Shown one piece after another: positions 25,849 through 33,876 of a stretch of 64,000 nt of DNA. Under the pieces are notes generated by a model that did not search any database, was not told the DNA's origin, and worked only from the letters and a program-made list of their open reading frames with translations. Source of the DNA: Herbaspirillum aquaticum (GTDB lineage Bacteria > Pseudomonadota > Gammaproteobacteria > Burkholderiales > Burkholderiaceae_D); assembly GCF_002213425.1 (NCBI RefSeq), contig NZ_NJGV01000005.1, positions 62,001-126,000 on the forward strand, written 5' to 3'. The position numbers were made by a program, and so were the translations under genes. Each line of letters starts with the position of its first letter. Position 1 is the first letter of the stretch.

Positions 25849-25900
25849 GCTTTCTGCGCGGGGAGGGCGATGCATCCACCCTTCCTCAAGCAGCAACGCT

Positions 25901-28129
25901 TTACAGCGATTCCAGCGCCTGGTTCAGCGTGGCGCTCGGACGCATCACGGCGAAGGTCTTGGCGCGGTCCGGCAGGTAGTAGCCGCCGATATCGACTTCC
26001 TTGCCCTGCACCGAGTTCAGTTCTGCGACGATCTTCTGCTCGTTCTCGGACAGTGCCTTGGCCAGCGGTGCGAACTGCTTGGCCAGGTCGGCGTCATCCT
26101 TCTGGGCGGCCAGTTCCTGGGCCCAGTACAGGGCCAGGTAGAAGTGGCTGCCACGGTTGTCCAGCTCACCGGTCTTGGGCGAGGGCGACTTGTTGTTGTC
26201 CAGCAGCTTGCCGGTGGCAGCATCCAGGGTCTTGGCCAGGATCTTGGCGCGGGCGTTGCCGGTCTTGATGCCGACGTCTTCGATGGACACGGCCAGGGCC
26301 AGGAATTCACCCAGCGAATCCCAGCGCAGGTGGTTTTCACCGACCAGTTGCTGCACGTGCTTGGGGGCCGAGCCGCCGGCACCGGTTTCGAACATGCCGC
26401 CACCCGCCATCAGCGGGACAATCGACAGCATCTTGGCCGAGGTGCCCAGTTCCATGATCGGGAACAGGTCGGTCAGGTAGTCGCGCAGGATGTTGCCGGT
26501 CACCGAGATGGTGTCCAGGCCGCGGATGACGCGTTCCAGGGTGTAACGCATGGCGCGCACTTGCGACATGATCTGGATGTCGGCACCGGTCAGGTCGTGA
26601 TCCTTCAGGTAGGTGTTGACCTTCTTGATCAGTTCGGCTTCGTGCGGACGGTACGGGTCCAGCCAGAAGACGGCGGGCATGCCGGACAGGCGGGCACGGG
26701 TCACGGCCAGCTTGACCCAGTCACGCACGGCGGCGTCCTTGACCTGGCACATGCGCCAGATGTCGCCTTCTTCCACGTTCTGCTCCAGCAGCACCTGGCC
26801 GTCCAGGGTGACGATGCGCGCCACGCCGGCCTGGGCGATTTCGAAGGTCTTGTCGTGCGAACCGTATTCTTCGGCCTTCTGGGCCATCAGGCCGACGTTG
26901 GGCACGGTGCCCATGGTGGTCGGGTCGAAGGCGCCGTTGGTCTTGCAGAAGTTGATGATTTCCTGGTAGATGCGGGCGAAGGTCGATTCCGGCAGCAGGG
27001 CCTTGGTGTCTTCGGTCTTGCCGGCGGCGTTCCACATCTTGCCGCCAGCGCGGATCATGGCCGGCATGGAGGCGTCGACGATCACGTCGTTGGGGGCGTG
27101 CAGGTTGGTGATGCCCTTGGCGGAATCCACCATGGCCAGGCGCGGGCGCTTGGCTTCATCGGCCTTCAGGTCGGCCAGCACTTCGGCCTTCTTGTCTTCG
27201 GGCAGGGTGTTGATCTTTTCGTAGACGCCGGACATGCCGTTGTTCGGGTTCACGCCGATTTCAGCAAACAGCTTGGCATGCTTGGTAAAGGTGTCCTTGT
27301 AGTAGGTGCGCACGGCGTGGCCGAAGACGATCGGGTGCGAGACCTTCATCATGGTGGCCTTGACGTGCACCGACAGCAGCAGGTCGGTCTCGAAGGCGTC
27401 CTGCATCTGCTCTTCGTAGTAGGCACAGAGGGCCTTCTTGCTCATGAACATGCTGTCGATGATTTCACCGGCTTGCAGCGAGATCTTCGGCTTCAGGACG
27501 ATGGTTTCGCCGGACTTGGTGACCAGGTCCATCTTGACGTCCACGGCCTTGTCCAGGGTCAGGCTCTTTTCGCCGGCGTAGAAGTCGCCGCCGTGCATGT
27601 GCGCCACGTGGGTGCGCGATGCCATGGACCACTTGGCCATCGAGTGCGGGTGCTTGCGGGCGTAGTTCTTGACGGCGTTGGGCGCGCGGCGGTCCGAGTT
27701 GCCTTCGCGCAGGACCGGGTTCACGGCGCTGCCGGTGACCTTGGCGTAGCGCTTTTGCAGGGCTTTTTCTTCTTCGGTGCTGGGGTTTTCCGGATAGTCC
27801 GGCAGCTTGTAACCGCGCGCTTGCAGTTCGCGGATGGCCGCTTGCAGCTGCAGGATCGAGGCGCTGATGTTGGGCAGCTTGATGATGTTGGCTTCCGGGC
27901 TCTGGGTCAGGGCGCCCAGTGCGGCCAGGTTGTCGGGGACTTTCTGTTCATCGGTGAGGTACTCCGGGAATTCAGCCAGGATACGCGCAGCCACCGAGAT
28001 ATCGCTTTCGACGACGTCGATGCCAGCCGCGGCGGTGAACTTCTTGACGATGGGCAAGAGCGAGTGGGTCGCCAGATAGGGTGCCTCGTCGGTCAGCGTA
28101 TAGATGATGGTCGGGTTGCCAGTAGTCAC
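25901..28129 (-). CDS. icd: Monomeric NADP-dependent isocitrate dehydrogenase
   Basis: A 742-residue enzyme of the IDH-II (monomeric, ~80 kDa) class, not the common homodimeric form. Typical sequences are [81 protein letters not shown] and [20 protein letters not shown]. It converts isocitrate to 2-oxoglutarate with NADPH formation. I place the start at the GTG at 28129 because AAGGA lies seven bases upstream and the product then begins with the family N-terminus; reading back to 28348 adds an unrelated 73 residues. Upstream holds one copy of a 41-bp repeat. Confidence 0.95.
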   Translation of the reverse strand: MTTGNPTIIYTLTDEAPYLATHSLLPIVKKFTAAAGIDVVESDISVAARILAEFPEYLTDEQKVPDNLAALGALTQSPEANIIKLPNISASILQLQAAIRELQARGYKLPDYPENPSTEEEKALQKRYAKVTGSAVNPVLREGNSDRRAPNAVKNYARKHPHSMAKWSMASRTHVAHMHGGDFYAGEKSLTLDKAVDVKMDLVTKSGETIVLKPKISLQAGEIIDSMFMSKKALCAYYEEQMQDAFETDLLLSVHVKATMMKVSHPIVFGHAVRTYYKDTFTKHAKLFAEIGVNPNNGMSGVYEKINTLPEDKKAEVLADLKADEAKRPRLAMVDSAKGITNLHAPNDVIVDASMPAMIRAGGKMWNAAGKTEDTKALLPESTFARIYQEIINFCKTNGAFDPTTMGTVPNVGLMAQKAEEYGSHDKTFEIAQAGVARIVTLDGQVLLEQNVEEGDIWRMCQVKDAAVRDWVKLAVTRARLSGMPAVFWLDPYRPHEAELIKKVNTYLKDHDLTGADIQIMSQVRAMRYTLERVIRGLDTISVTGNILRDYLTDLFPIMELGTSAKMLSIVPLMAGGGMFETGAGGSAPKHVQQLVGENHLRWDSLGEFLALAVSIEDVGIKTGNARAKILAKTLDAATGKLLDNNKSPSPKTGELDNRGSHFYLALYWAQELAAQKDDADLAKQFAPLAKALSENEQKIVAELNSVQGKEVDIGGYYLPDRAKTFAVMRPSATLNQALESL

Positions 28130-28341
28130 GATGATGTCCTTGCGTTGGTGTGTTGATGTGCTTTGGTGCGATCCCCGCAGCGCCGGATGGACCGCCCGGG
28201 CTCTGTCGGCCTGGGCTGGCGCCACCTCCTTGTCGGCTGTGCTGCGCGGAAATTCGTCTCCCGGGGCGGCATGGCTGGCGTACTGCTGCCAGAAGGCCGC
28301 GGCAAAAAACAGCGGTAGTTTACTCCTAAGCGGGGCGAAAT

Positions 28342-28382
28342 GCTTCAACTCTTATATAAGACTTGAAGAAATTTTTGCTTTT
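28342..28382 (+). repeat. 41-bp direct repeat, left copy
   Basis: Matches 29337-29377 at 37 of 41 positions in the same orientation. Positions 28343-28368 form a 26-bp near-perfect palindrome: CTTCAA ... TTGAAG arms around TCTTATATAAGA. The two copies bracket the DUF1778/GNAT module. Confidence 0.85.
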
Positions 28383-28446
28383 CGAAGGATTGCTGCCCCG
28401 TTCTCAATCCCTTGGCATGACTCTGCTATTGTCGTGGGCACACTTT

Positions 28447-28476
28447 TTGTCGATGCCCGGCAAAATGCCGTACAAT
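28447..28476 (+). promoter_or_regulatory. Promoter of DUF1778/GNAT module
   Basis: -35 TTGTCG (28447-28452), 18-base spacer, -10 TACAAT (28471-28476). The spacer contains CGGCA-AAA-TGCCG (28458-28470), a dyad where an antitoxin could bind and block polymerase. Transcription would begin near 28483, which supports the ATG at 28496 as the start. Confidence 0.6.
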
Positions 28477-28495
28477 TCACTGCATGGGAAAACGC

Positions 28496-28780
28496 ATGAC
28501 ACCAGCCGTCGCCACTGCTCGACTTGAAGCCCGGATCAGCCCGGAGCTGCAGCAATTGCTCAAACGTGCCGCCCAGATTGAAGGGCGCACCCTGACCGAT
28601 TTTGTCGTCGCTGCGGTGCAGGAAGCGGCGCAGAAGACCATCGAGCAGGCCGAAGTCATCCGCTTGTCGCTGGAAGACCAGCAGCGCTTCGCCGAGGCGC
28701 TGCTGGCTCCGCCGCCACCTTCAGCGGCACTGCAGCGCGCCATCGCGCGCCATGACAAGCTATTGCGCAGCGAAGAATGA
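28496..28780 (+). CDS. DUF1778-family antitoxin (TacA/AtaR-like)
   Basis: A 94-residue ribbon-helix-helix antitoxin: the DNA-binding N-terminus TARLEARISPELQQLLKRAA, GRTLTDFVVAAVQEAA, and a C-terminal toxin-wrapping tail (LSLEDQQRFAEALLAPPPPS). The start at 28496 is preferred over 28484 because the predicted transcription start leaves no room for the earlier ATG. Four-base overlap (ATGA) with the toxin gene. It should neutralise the acetyltransferase and repress the operon. Confidence 0.9.
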   Translation: MTPAVATARLEARISPELQQLLKRAAQIEGRTLTDFVVAAVQEAAQKTIEQAEVIRLSLEDQQRFAEALLAPPPPSAALQRAIARHDKLLRSEE

Positions 28781-29271
28781 CGCGCCCGCCGTTCCTCGTG
28801 ACGGCGCTGGAACCCGCCCTTCACGATCGTAGCCGCTTCGACAGCGGTACGCCGGCATTGAACCGCTATTTGCGGGAACAGGTAACACAGGATATCCGGC
28901 GCCGCGTGGCGGCCTGCTTTGTTGCAGTGGACGACCAACAGCGGGTGGCCGGCTATTACACGCTGGCCAGTGCCAGCGTGCCGCTGGTGGGCCTGTCCGA
29001 TGAGATGCGCCGCAAGCTGCCTCGCTATGGCGCCATTCCCGCCATCCGCCTGGGGCGTCTTGCGGTGGATCGGGAATTCAAGGGCCGGGGGCTCGGTGGC
29101 GCTTTGCTGGTCAATGCGTTGCACCGCGCCGTCGCTGCGGAGATACCTGGCGCGGTACTGGTGGTTGATGCCAAGGACCCGCAAGCCTCAGCCTTTTATC
29201 GCCATCATGGTTTCATCGCCCTGCAGGACGCACCGCTCACGCTGTTTTTGTCCCTCGCGTCGGTACGTTAA
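28777..29271 (+). CDS. GNAT-family acetyltransferase toxin (TacT/AtaT-like)
   Basis: A 164-residue GNAT toxin. Family marks: FDSGTPALNRYLREQ at the N-terminus, FVAVDDQQRVAGYYTLA, the acetyl-CoA loop LGRLAVDREFKGRGLGGALL (R/Q-x-x-G-x-G/A), and the catalytic-tyrosine segment ASAFYRHHGF. Such toxins acetylate the amino group of aminoacyl-tRNAs and stop translation; the tRNA target varies and is not predictable here. It looks intact. The pair is bracketed by 41-bp direct repeats. Confidence 0.9.
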   Translation: MTRPPFLVTALEPALHDRSRFDSGTPALNRYLREQVTQDIRRRVAACFVAVDDQQRVAGYYTLASASVPLVGLSDEMRRKLPRYGAIPAIRLGRLAVDREFKGRGLGGALLVNALHRAVAAEIPGAVLVVDAKDPQASAFYRHHGFIALQDAPLTLFLSLASVR

Positions 29272-29336
29272 GCAGCGGCATTTCTCCGGCAGCCATAAGT
29301 AATGAGCGGCAAATCTGTGGCCTATCCCAATAAAGC

Positions 29337-29377
29337 GCTTCAACTCATCTATAAGATTTGAAGAAATTCTTGCTTTT
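29337..29377 (+). repeat. 41-bp direct repeat, right copy
   Basis: Same orientation as 28342-28382, with four substitutions. The outer arms CTTCAA and TTGAAG are retained but the centre of the palindrome has degenerated (CTCATCTATAAGAT). It lies 65 bases after the GNAT stop and 47 bases before the mqsA-type operators. Confidence 0.85.
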
Positions 29378-29423
29378 GGCTTGAATGTGAGCCGCCGCGT
29401 TTGTTCCTTACGTGGAATCTTTT

Positions 29424-29453
29424 AACCTATTTGGTTTAATCACCTGACAGGTT
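29424..29453 (+). promoter_or_regulatory. Two MqsA-type operators
   Basis: AACCT-ATT-TGGTT (29424-29436) and CACCT-GAC-AGGTT (29441-29453) fit the known MqsA target AACCT-N3-AGGTT with one mismatch each. They end 9 bases before the mqsR ATG. This strongly supports the mqsRA identification and suggests that antitoxin control of the promoter is still in place. Confidence 0.75.
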
Positions 29454-29462
29454 GGAATTCCC

Positions 29463-29764
29463 ATGGAGAAGCACACCGCACATTGCAAACTGCCCCTGCT
29501 CAGGTCGTTGATCGAGGCCGGCAGGGTGAGGGTGACCGCTACAGCCTTCCAGGGGCACGGGCTTGCGGCATCGACAACCTGGAAGGCATCTGTGCGGTGA
29601 TTCTCGGGCTTTCCGTTCGTGATTTCCATAAAAGCATGACCACGCACGCCGACCATCGCATCTGGCAGGATGTTTACCACCCCCGGCTTGCCAGCGGCGT
29701 CAAGGTGTATCTCAAGCTGAGCGTGGTGGATGATGTGCTTGTCGTTTCCTTCAAGGAGCTATGA
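29463..29764 (+). pseudogene. mqsR: mqsR toxin gene with -1 frameshift
   Basis: The ATG at 29463 begins MEKHTAHCKLPLLRSLIEAG, matching the MqsR N-terminus, up to about residue 31 (TAFQG). From there the match continues only in another frame: GICAVILGLS, DFHKSMTTHADHRIWQDVYH, PRLASGVKVYLKLSVVDDVL, SFKEL, ending at the TGA 29762-29764. The switch falls in CCAGGGGCAC: one missing G in the G-run restores a ~100-residue MqsR, close to the 98 of E. coli. MqsR is a GCU-cleaving mRNA interferase. Reading frame 0 alone stops early after STTWKASVR. It is either a real null mutation, a slippage site, or a sequence error. Confidence 0.8.
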
Positions 29765-29765
29765 A

Positions 29766-30167
29766 ATGAAATGTCCTTGCTGCGGTGCAGCTGAACTGGT
29801 CCGCGAGACGCGCAATCTGCCCTACACCTACAAAGGGCAGAGCACCCTCATTGAAGCGGTGACGGGAGATTTCTGTCCGGCCTGCGGCGAAGTCCTGCTT
29901 GATCGTGAACACGGCGACCGCTACAGCGCACAAATCGGCAAATTTCAGCGAACGGTCAATGCCGCCTATGTCGACCCGGCCTATATCACGCGGGTCAGAC
30001 GCAAGCTTGATCTGGATCAGCGTGAGGCCGCCGAGTTGTTCGGCGGCGGCGTCAACGCCTTTTCCCGCTACGAGAACGGGAAGGCCAAGCCGCCGCTTTC
30101 ACTGGTGAAGCTCTTCAGGTTGCTGGATCGCCATCCCGATCTGCTTGAAGAAATCAGGACTGCCTGA
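29766..30167 (+). CDS. mqsA: MqsA antitoxin, zinc-HTH protein
   Basis: A 133-residue antitoxin, essentially colinear with E. coli MqsA (131). The N-terminal zinc domain has MKCPCCGA and GDFCPACGE (four Cys), and the C-terminal HTH has VRRKLDLDQREAAELFGGGV and NAFSRYENGKAKP, including the DNA-reading NAFSRYE-G block. It should bind MqsR through its N-terminus and the two palindromes at 29424-29453 through its C-terminus. It starts two bases after the mqsR stop. Intact although its toxin gene is frameshifted. Confidence 0.92.
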   Translation: MKCPCCGAAELVRETRNLPYTYKGQSTLIEAVTGDFCPACGEVLLDREHGDRYSAQIGKFQRTVNAAYVDPAYITRVRRKLDLDQREAAELFGGGVNAFSRYENGKAKPPLSLVKLFRLLDRHPDLLEEIRTA

Positions 30168-30201
30168 GAATTCCGGGGCCGATCACTGGCACTGACCAGA
30201 T

Positions 30202-30227
30202 AAAAAAGGGCCGCAATTCTGCGGCCC
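30202..30227 (-). terminator. Terminator of citA-like gene
   Basis: GGGCCGCA-ATTC-TGCGGCCC (30208-30227) preceded on the plus strand by six A, giving a T-run on the minus strand; it ends the minus-strand symporter gene whose stop is at 30256. Confidence 0.85.
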
Positions 30228-30255
30228 ATCCCAATAGCTAGTACAAGAACCTGTC

Positions 30256-31542
30256 TCAGGCCGTCACTGCCTGCCGTGCCGCCTTGTTGCGATACAGGAT
30301 CAGGGTAGCGATCAGCCCGCACACGGCGGCCGTACTCATCCAGATGCCCGGTGCTGCCTTGTCGCCGGTAGCCTGGATCAGGCCGGTCGCAATGGCCGGG
30401 GTGAAGCCGCCGAAGACTGCAGTGGCCAGGCTGTAGGCCAGCGAGAATCCTGCGGTGCGCACGTCGGCCGGCATCACCTCGGTCAGGGCCACCACCATGG
30501 CGCCGTTGTAGCTGGCGTACAGGAAGGACAGCCACAGTTCCACCATCAGCATCTTGGCGAAGCTGGCGTCATGCACCAGCCAGTTCACGGCCGGGTAGGC
30601 GGTCAGGATGGTCAGCACGGTGAAGGCCACCAGGATCGGGCGACGGCCGATTCGGTCCGACAGCGCACCCATGATGGGCAGCCAGATGAAGTTGGAGAGT
30701 CCCACGCACAAGGTCACGATCAGGCTGGCCTCGGTGGAGAGCTTCAACACGTTCTTGCCGAAGGTCGGGGTGTAGACCGTGATCAGGTAGAAAGACACGG
30801 TGGTCATCGATACCAGCATCATGCCGGCAATGACCAGCTTCCAGTTCTCGATCATCGAACGGAAGATCTGGCCGGTGCTCGGACGATGCTTGCGGCGCAT
30901 GAACTCTTCGGTTTCCTGCAGCGAGCGGCGGATCACGAACAGCACCGGCACGATCAGGCAGCCGATGAAGAAGGGAATGCGCCAGCCCCAGTCACCGACT
31001 TGGGCCGGGGTGAGCGAGGTCGAGAGCAGGTAGCCGATGGCTGCGGCCACGATGATGGCCACCTGCTGGCTGGCCGATTGCCAGCTCACATAAAAACCCT
31101 TGTTGCCGGGCGTGGCCATTTCGGCCAGGTACACCGACACGCCGCCCAGTTCCACGCCGGCCGAGAAGCCTTGCAGCAGGCGACCGATCAACACCAGCAT
31201 CGGGGCCAGCGCGCCGATGGTGGCGTAGGAGGGGACGAAAGCGATGAGCATCGTGCCCAGTGCCATCAGCGCCAGGGTCACGATCAGGCCCTGGCGGCGG
31301 CCGACGCGGTCAACATAGGCGCCCAGGATGATGGCGCCCAGCGGACGCATCAGGAAGCCGGCGCCGAAGGTCATGAAGGTCAGCATCAGCGAGGCGAATT
31401 CGTTGTCGCTGGGGAAGAAGGCCTTCGAGATGTGGGTCGCGTAGAAACCGAACAGGAAGAAATCGAACATTTCCATGAAGTTGCCGCTGGTGACCCGCAG
31501 CACGGTGGAAAACTTCGATTGCGAAGAAGTGGATGTCGTCAT
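30256..31542 (-). CDS. CitA-type citrate/tricarboxylate-proton symporter (MFS)
   Basis: A 428-residue 12-helix MFS transporter. It is patterned closely on Salmonella CitA/Tcu[101 protein letters not shown] and [20 protein letters not shown]. It should bring citrate or a related tricarboxylate such as tricarballylate or cis-aconitate into the cell with protons. Start at 31542 ([11 protein letters not shown]); a reading from 31872 runs through the promoter region. Divergent from D-lactate dehydrogenase. Confidence 0.88.
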   Translation of the reverse strand: MTTSTSSQSKFSTVLRVTSGNFMEMFDFFLFGFYATHISKAFFPSDNEFASLMLTFMTFGAGFLMRPLGAIILGAYVDRVGRRQGLIVTLALMALGTMLIAFVPSYATIGALAPMLVLIGRLLQGFSAGVELGGVSVYLAEMATPGNKGFYVSWQSASQQVAIIVAAAIGYLLSTSLTPAQVGDWGWRIPFFIGCLIVPVLFVIRRSLQETEEFMRRKHRPSTGQIFRSMIENWKLVIAGMMLVSMTTVSFYLITVYTPTFGKNVLKLSTEASLIVTLCVGLSNFIWLPIMGALSDRIGRRPILVAFTVLTILTAYPAVNWLVHDASFAKMLMVELWLSFLYASYNGAMVVALTEVMPADVRTAGFSLAYSLATAVFGGFTPAIATGLIQATGDKAAPGIWMSTAAVCGLIATLILYRNKAARQAVTA

Positions 31543-31883
31543 GATATGTGCCTCGTTATCTGTTGGGCGGACCGTGTTGATTCCGGTCTTGCGCCTGTCT
31601 CGTACCGCCTTGCGGCAGCTTGTGTCAGGATCTTTTTTTGTGGGGACAGCTATTGCGCCGCCGATTCTATGCCCGAAAGTGATCCATGGGACCCACTTGC
31701 GGCGCTGCGCAAGCAAATATCGGTTTTTTCGATAGCTGGATGAAAGCTTCAGCCGCCATTTCGGCCCGAAACGCTGGCACCAAGACAAGCTGCTTTGGAT
31801 CAATGTGATACACCGCGAAGTATGGTGCAATGCGTCATGGCGCCGGGTGTCCATCCTGCGCCGCCCATCCATGAAAGGTTCGT
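31543..31883. other. Intergenic region, symporter / D-lactate dehydrogenase
   Basis: 341 bases without a convincing gene; divergent promoters should lie here. A dyad TATCG-N7-CGATA (31718-31734) around a T-run resembles the HipB-type half-sites seen at 5897-5931. No clear -35/-10 pair was found for either gene. Confidence 0.4.
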
Positions 31884-32882
31884 ATGAAAACTGCCGTCTA
31901 CAGCGCTCGCCGCTACGACCAGACCCTGCTTGCGCGCGCCAATGACGCGGCCGGGTCGGCGCATGAACTGGTGTTCCTGCAAGACCGTCTCGATCCCGGC
32001 ACGGCGCAACTGGCCAGCGGCTGCCAAGCCGTGGCGGCCTTCGTCAACGATGACCTGGGTGCCGCCGTGCTGGAGCGGCTGTCCGCGCTGGGCGTGCGTT
32101 TCGTCACCACGCGCTCGACCGGCTTCAACCACATCGATACGCAAGCCGCACGACGACTGGGCATCACGGTGGCGCGCGTGGCCGATTATTCACCTTGGTC
32201 GGTGGCCGAGTTTGCCGTGGGCCTGCTGCTGGCGGTCAACCGCAAAATCGCGCGCGCCAGCATGCGCACCCGCGAAGGCAATTTCGAGCTGGAAGGATTG
32301 ATGGGCTTCGACCTGCACGGCAAGACCGTGGGGGTGATCGGTACCGGCAAGATCGGCGCGCTGTTTGCCCGTATCATGGCCGGCTTCGGCTGCACGGTGC
32401 TGGGCAGCGACGTGCATCCCAATCCCGAATTCGAGGCCCTGGGCGGGCGCTACGTGAGCCGGGACGAACTCTTCGCCGCCAGCGACGTAATCTCGCTGCA
32501 TTGCCCCTTGACCGAAGCCACGCGCTACCTGGTCAATGCCCAGACCCTGGCCGGCACCAAGCCCGGCTGTATCCTGGTCAATACCAGCCGTGGCGGGCTG
32601 GTCGATACCGAAGCCGCGATCGCCGCATTGAAGAGCGGCCAGCTGCGCGGCCTGGCCATCGATGTCTATGAGCAGGAAGCCAGCCTGTTCTTCCAGGATT
32701 TGTCCTCGACCATCATCACCGACGACGTGATCCAGCGCCTGGTGTCCTTTCCCAACGTCATCGTCACCGGCCACCAGGCCTTCTTCACCGAGGAAGCCAT
32801 CGGCCAGATCATGCAGACCACCATCGCCAACCTCAATGATTTCGCCGCCGGCCGCCCGCTGGGCGAGCGGCTGGTCGCCTGA
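31884..32882 (+). CDS. ldhA: D-lactate dehydrogenase (2-hydroxyacid dehydrogenase family)
   Basis: A 332-residue NAD-dependent enzyme. Sequence marks: [40 protein letters not shown], Rossmann motif [30 protein letters not shown], catalytic Arg in [10 protein letters not shown], Glu in [10 protein letters not shown], and His in [12 protein letters not shown]. The [14 protein letters not shown] and YE-E---FF segments are typical of fermentative D-LDH (LdhA) rather than glyoxylate reductases. It reduces pyruvate to D-lactate in low oxygen. Confidence 0.9.
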   Translation: MKTAVYSARRYDQTLLARANDAAGSAHELVFLQDRLDPGTAQLASGCQAVAAFVNDDLGAAVLERLSALGVRFVTTRSTGFNHIDTQAARRLGITVARVADYSPWSVAEFAVGLLLAVNRKIARASMRTREGNFELEGLMGFDLHGKTVGVIGTGKIGALFARIMAGFGCTVLGSDVHPNPEFEALGGRYVSRDELFAASDVISLHCPLTEATRYLVNAQTLAGTKPGCILVNTSRGGLVDTEAAIAALKSGQLRGLAIDVYEQEASLFFQDLSSTIITDDVIQRLVSFPNVIVTGHQAFFTEEAIGQIMQTTIANLNDFAAGRPLGERLVA

Positions 32883-33239
32883 TCAGTGAGGATGCCGGCC
32901 GGCGTCGAACAGCGAGCCCAGCTGCTCGCCGATGCGCGGACGCAGGTGTTCATGCACGCGCTGGATGATGTGCTCGGCGTCATCGGCGCCATAGGTCTGC
33001 GCCAGCTGGCGGTGCATGTCGAAATGCAGGTAAAGCAGGCCGCGCAGGCTCTGGAAGGCGGTCGGATGGGGCTGGCCGCAGACCAGCTCGTTGTTGTCCA
33101 TGACCTGATTGAGTACCCCTGGATCGAACAGCCGCACCTGGCAGATCACGGCGCAGCGAACGATCTCCAGGTCCAGTGCTTCCAGTTCCTGGGTCAATTC
33201 ATCGGGAGTGTGGCGCTCGGCGCTCAGCTTTTCGCTCAT
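32883..33239 (-). CDS. Unknown protein next to NO-detoxification genes
   Basis: A 118-residue soluble protein (MSEKLSAERHTPDELTQELE ... GSLFDAGRHPH). It has two cysteines (VRCAVICQV), several histidines (QPHPTAFQ, LYLHFDMHRQLA, HIIQRVHEHLRP) and no signal peptide. His spacing suggests metal binding, but I recognise no family. It lies downstream of hmp and a hemerythrin gene in the same direction, separated by a strong hairpin, so it may or may not be co-transcribed. Start at 33239 chosen to avoid a hydrophobic leader. Confidence 0.65.
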   Translation of the reverse strand: MSEKLSAERHTPDELTQELEALDLEIVRCAVICQVRLFDPGVLNQVMDNNELVCGQPHPTAFQSLRGLLYLHFDMHRQLAQTYGADDAEHIIQRVHEHLRPRIGEQLGSLFDAGRHPH

Positions 33240-33383
33240 GGCGGTCTTTCGGAGGAGGAGGGGGAGCGCCCAGCATAGCATTTGCTGCATTGCGGAAAAC
33301 TTGTCGAAGATCAATTCAGGACGGATTGGTCAGGTATCACACGATTTATTTTATAAATGGTTTCGGGAGAAACTGCGAGGCCT

Positions 33384-33417
33384 CGGCCGGCGGGGCAGGC
33401 GCCCCACCTGCCGGCCG
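33384..33417 (-). terminator. Strong nested hairpin after hemerythrin gene
   Basis: Outer 8-bp stem CGGCCGGC/GCCGGCCG encloses GGGGC-AGGC-GCCCC. It lies 13 bases after the hemerythrin stop on the minus strand. Without a long T-run it may be a partial or Rho-assisted terminator. Confidence 0.5.
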
Positions 33418-33429
33418 GGTATAACGCGC

Positions 33430-33837
33430 TCAGGCGGCTTCCACCATCGGATAGAAGTCGCGGTTCTCACGCCCGATGCGGTCGAACAGCAGCTTGAGGA
33501 CACGATTGGCATCGGCCCGGAAGGCTTCAGGCTGCTCCGCGATGGACTGCGCGTCATTCCAGCGCCGGGAGAACTGGCCGTACTGCGCTGAAATGTCCTT
33601 CATCTCCTCCTGATAAAGCCTGGCCTTGGCGGCCAGGGCGGGGGCAGCCTGCTGCATGGAAGGGTACAGATAGCGATCCTCCACCGAGAGATGCAGCTTG
33701 ATGACCGAGCTCATGGCGATGACCTCACGGGCAATCGCTGCCGCCTCATCGGCGATGCCGTGGGCGCACAGCGTGCGCAGGGTGCTGACGTGGCCGATGA
33801 TGTCGGCGTGTTCGCGGCGATACTTGTCCAGATTCAT
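33430..33837 (-). CDS. Hemerythrin-like HHE-domain protein
   Basis: A 135-residue four-helix protein with diiron-ligand candidates in YRREHADIIGHVSTL, IKLHLSVEDRYLYPSMQ and RIGRENRDFYPMVEAA. HHE proteins act in oxygen or NO sensing and repair of damaged iron centres (YtfE/Ric). It starts 39 bases after hmp with AGGAAG as ribosome site, so it is probably in the NorR-controlled operon and helps the NO response. Confidence 0.85.
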   Translation of the reverse strand: MNLDKYRREHADIIGHVSTLRTLCAHGIADEAAAIAREVIAMSSVIKLHLSVEDRYLYPSMQQAAPALAAKARLYQEEMKDISAQYGQFSRRWNDAQSIAEQPEAFRADANRVLKLLFDRIGRENRDFYPMVEAA

Positions 33838-33876
33838 GATGCTTCCTGTTTGGTTTGAGGGAGAGCGAGCCGCGGC

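Larger units (their letters stand above)
28130..28495. other. Divergent regulatory region, icd / toxin-antitoxin
   Basis: 366 bases with no gene. The part near icd is GC-rich; the middle (28320-28440) is AT-rich and holds the first 41-bp repeat with its near-palindromic core, followed by the promoter of the DUF1778/GNAT pair. The TATATAAG inside the palindrome could serve as a -10 in either direction. Confidence 0.5.

Noticed and set aside
28130..28348. 73-residue N-terminal extension of isocitrate dehydrogenase with a signal-like start
   Set aside because: The family N-terminus begins at the GTG at 28129, which has a good ribosome site; the enzyme is cytoplasmic.
29463..29606. A separate short gene at the 5' end of mqsR
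   Set aside because: Its 31 N-terminal residues match MqsR and continue in the other frame, so a frameshifted toxin is the better reading.
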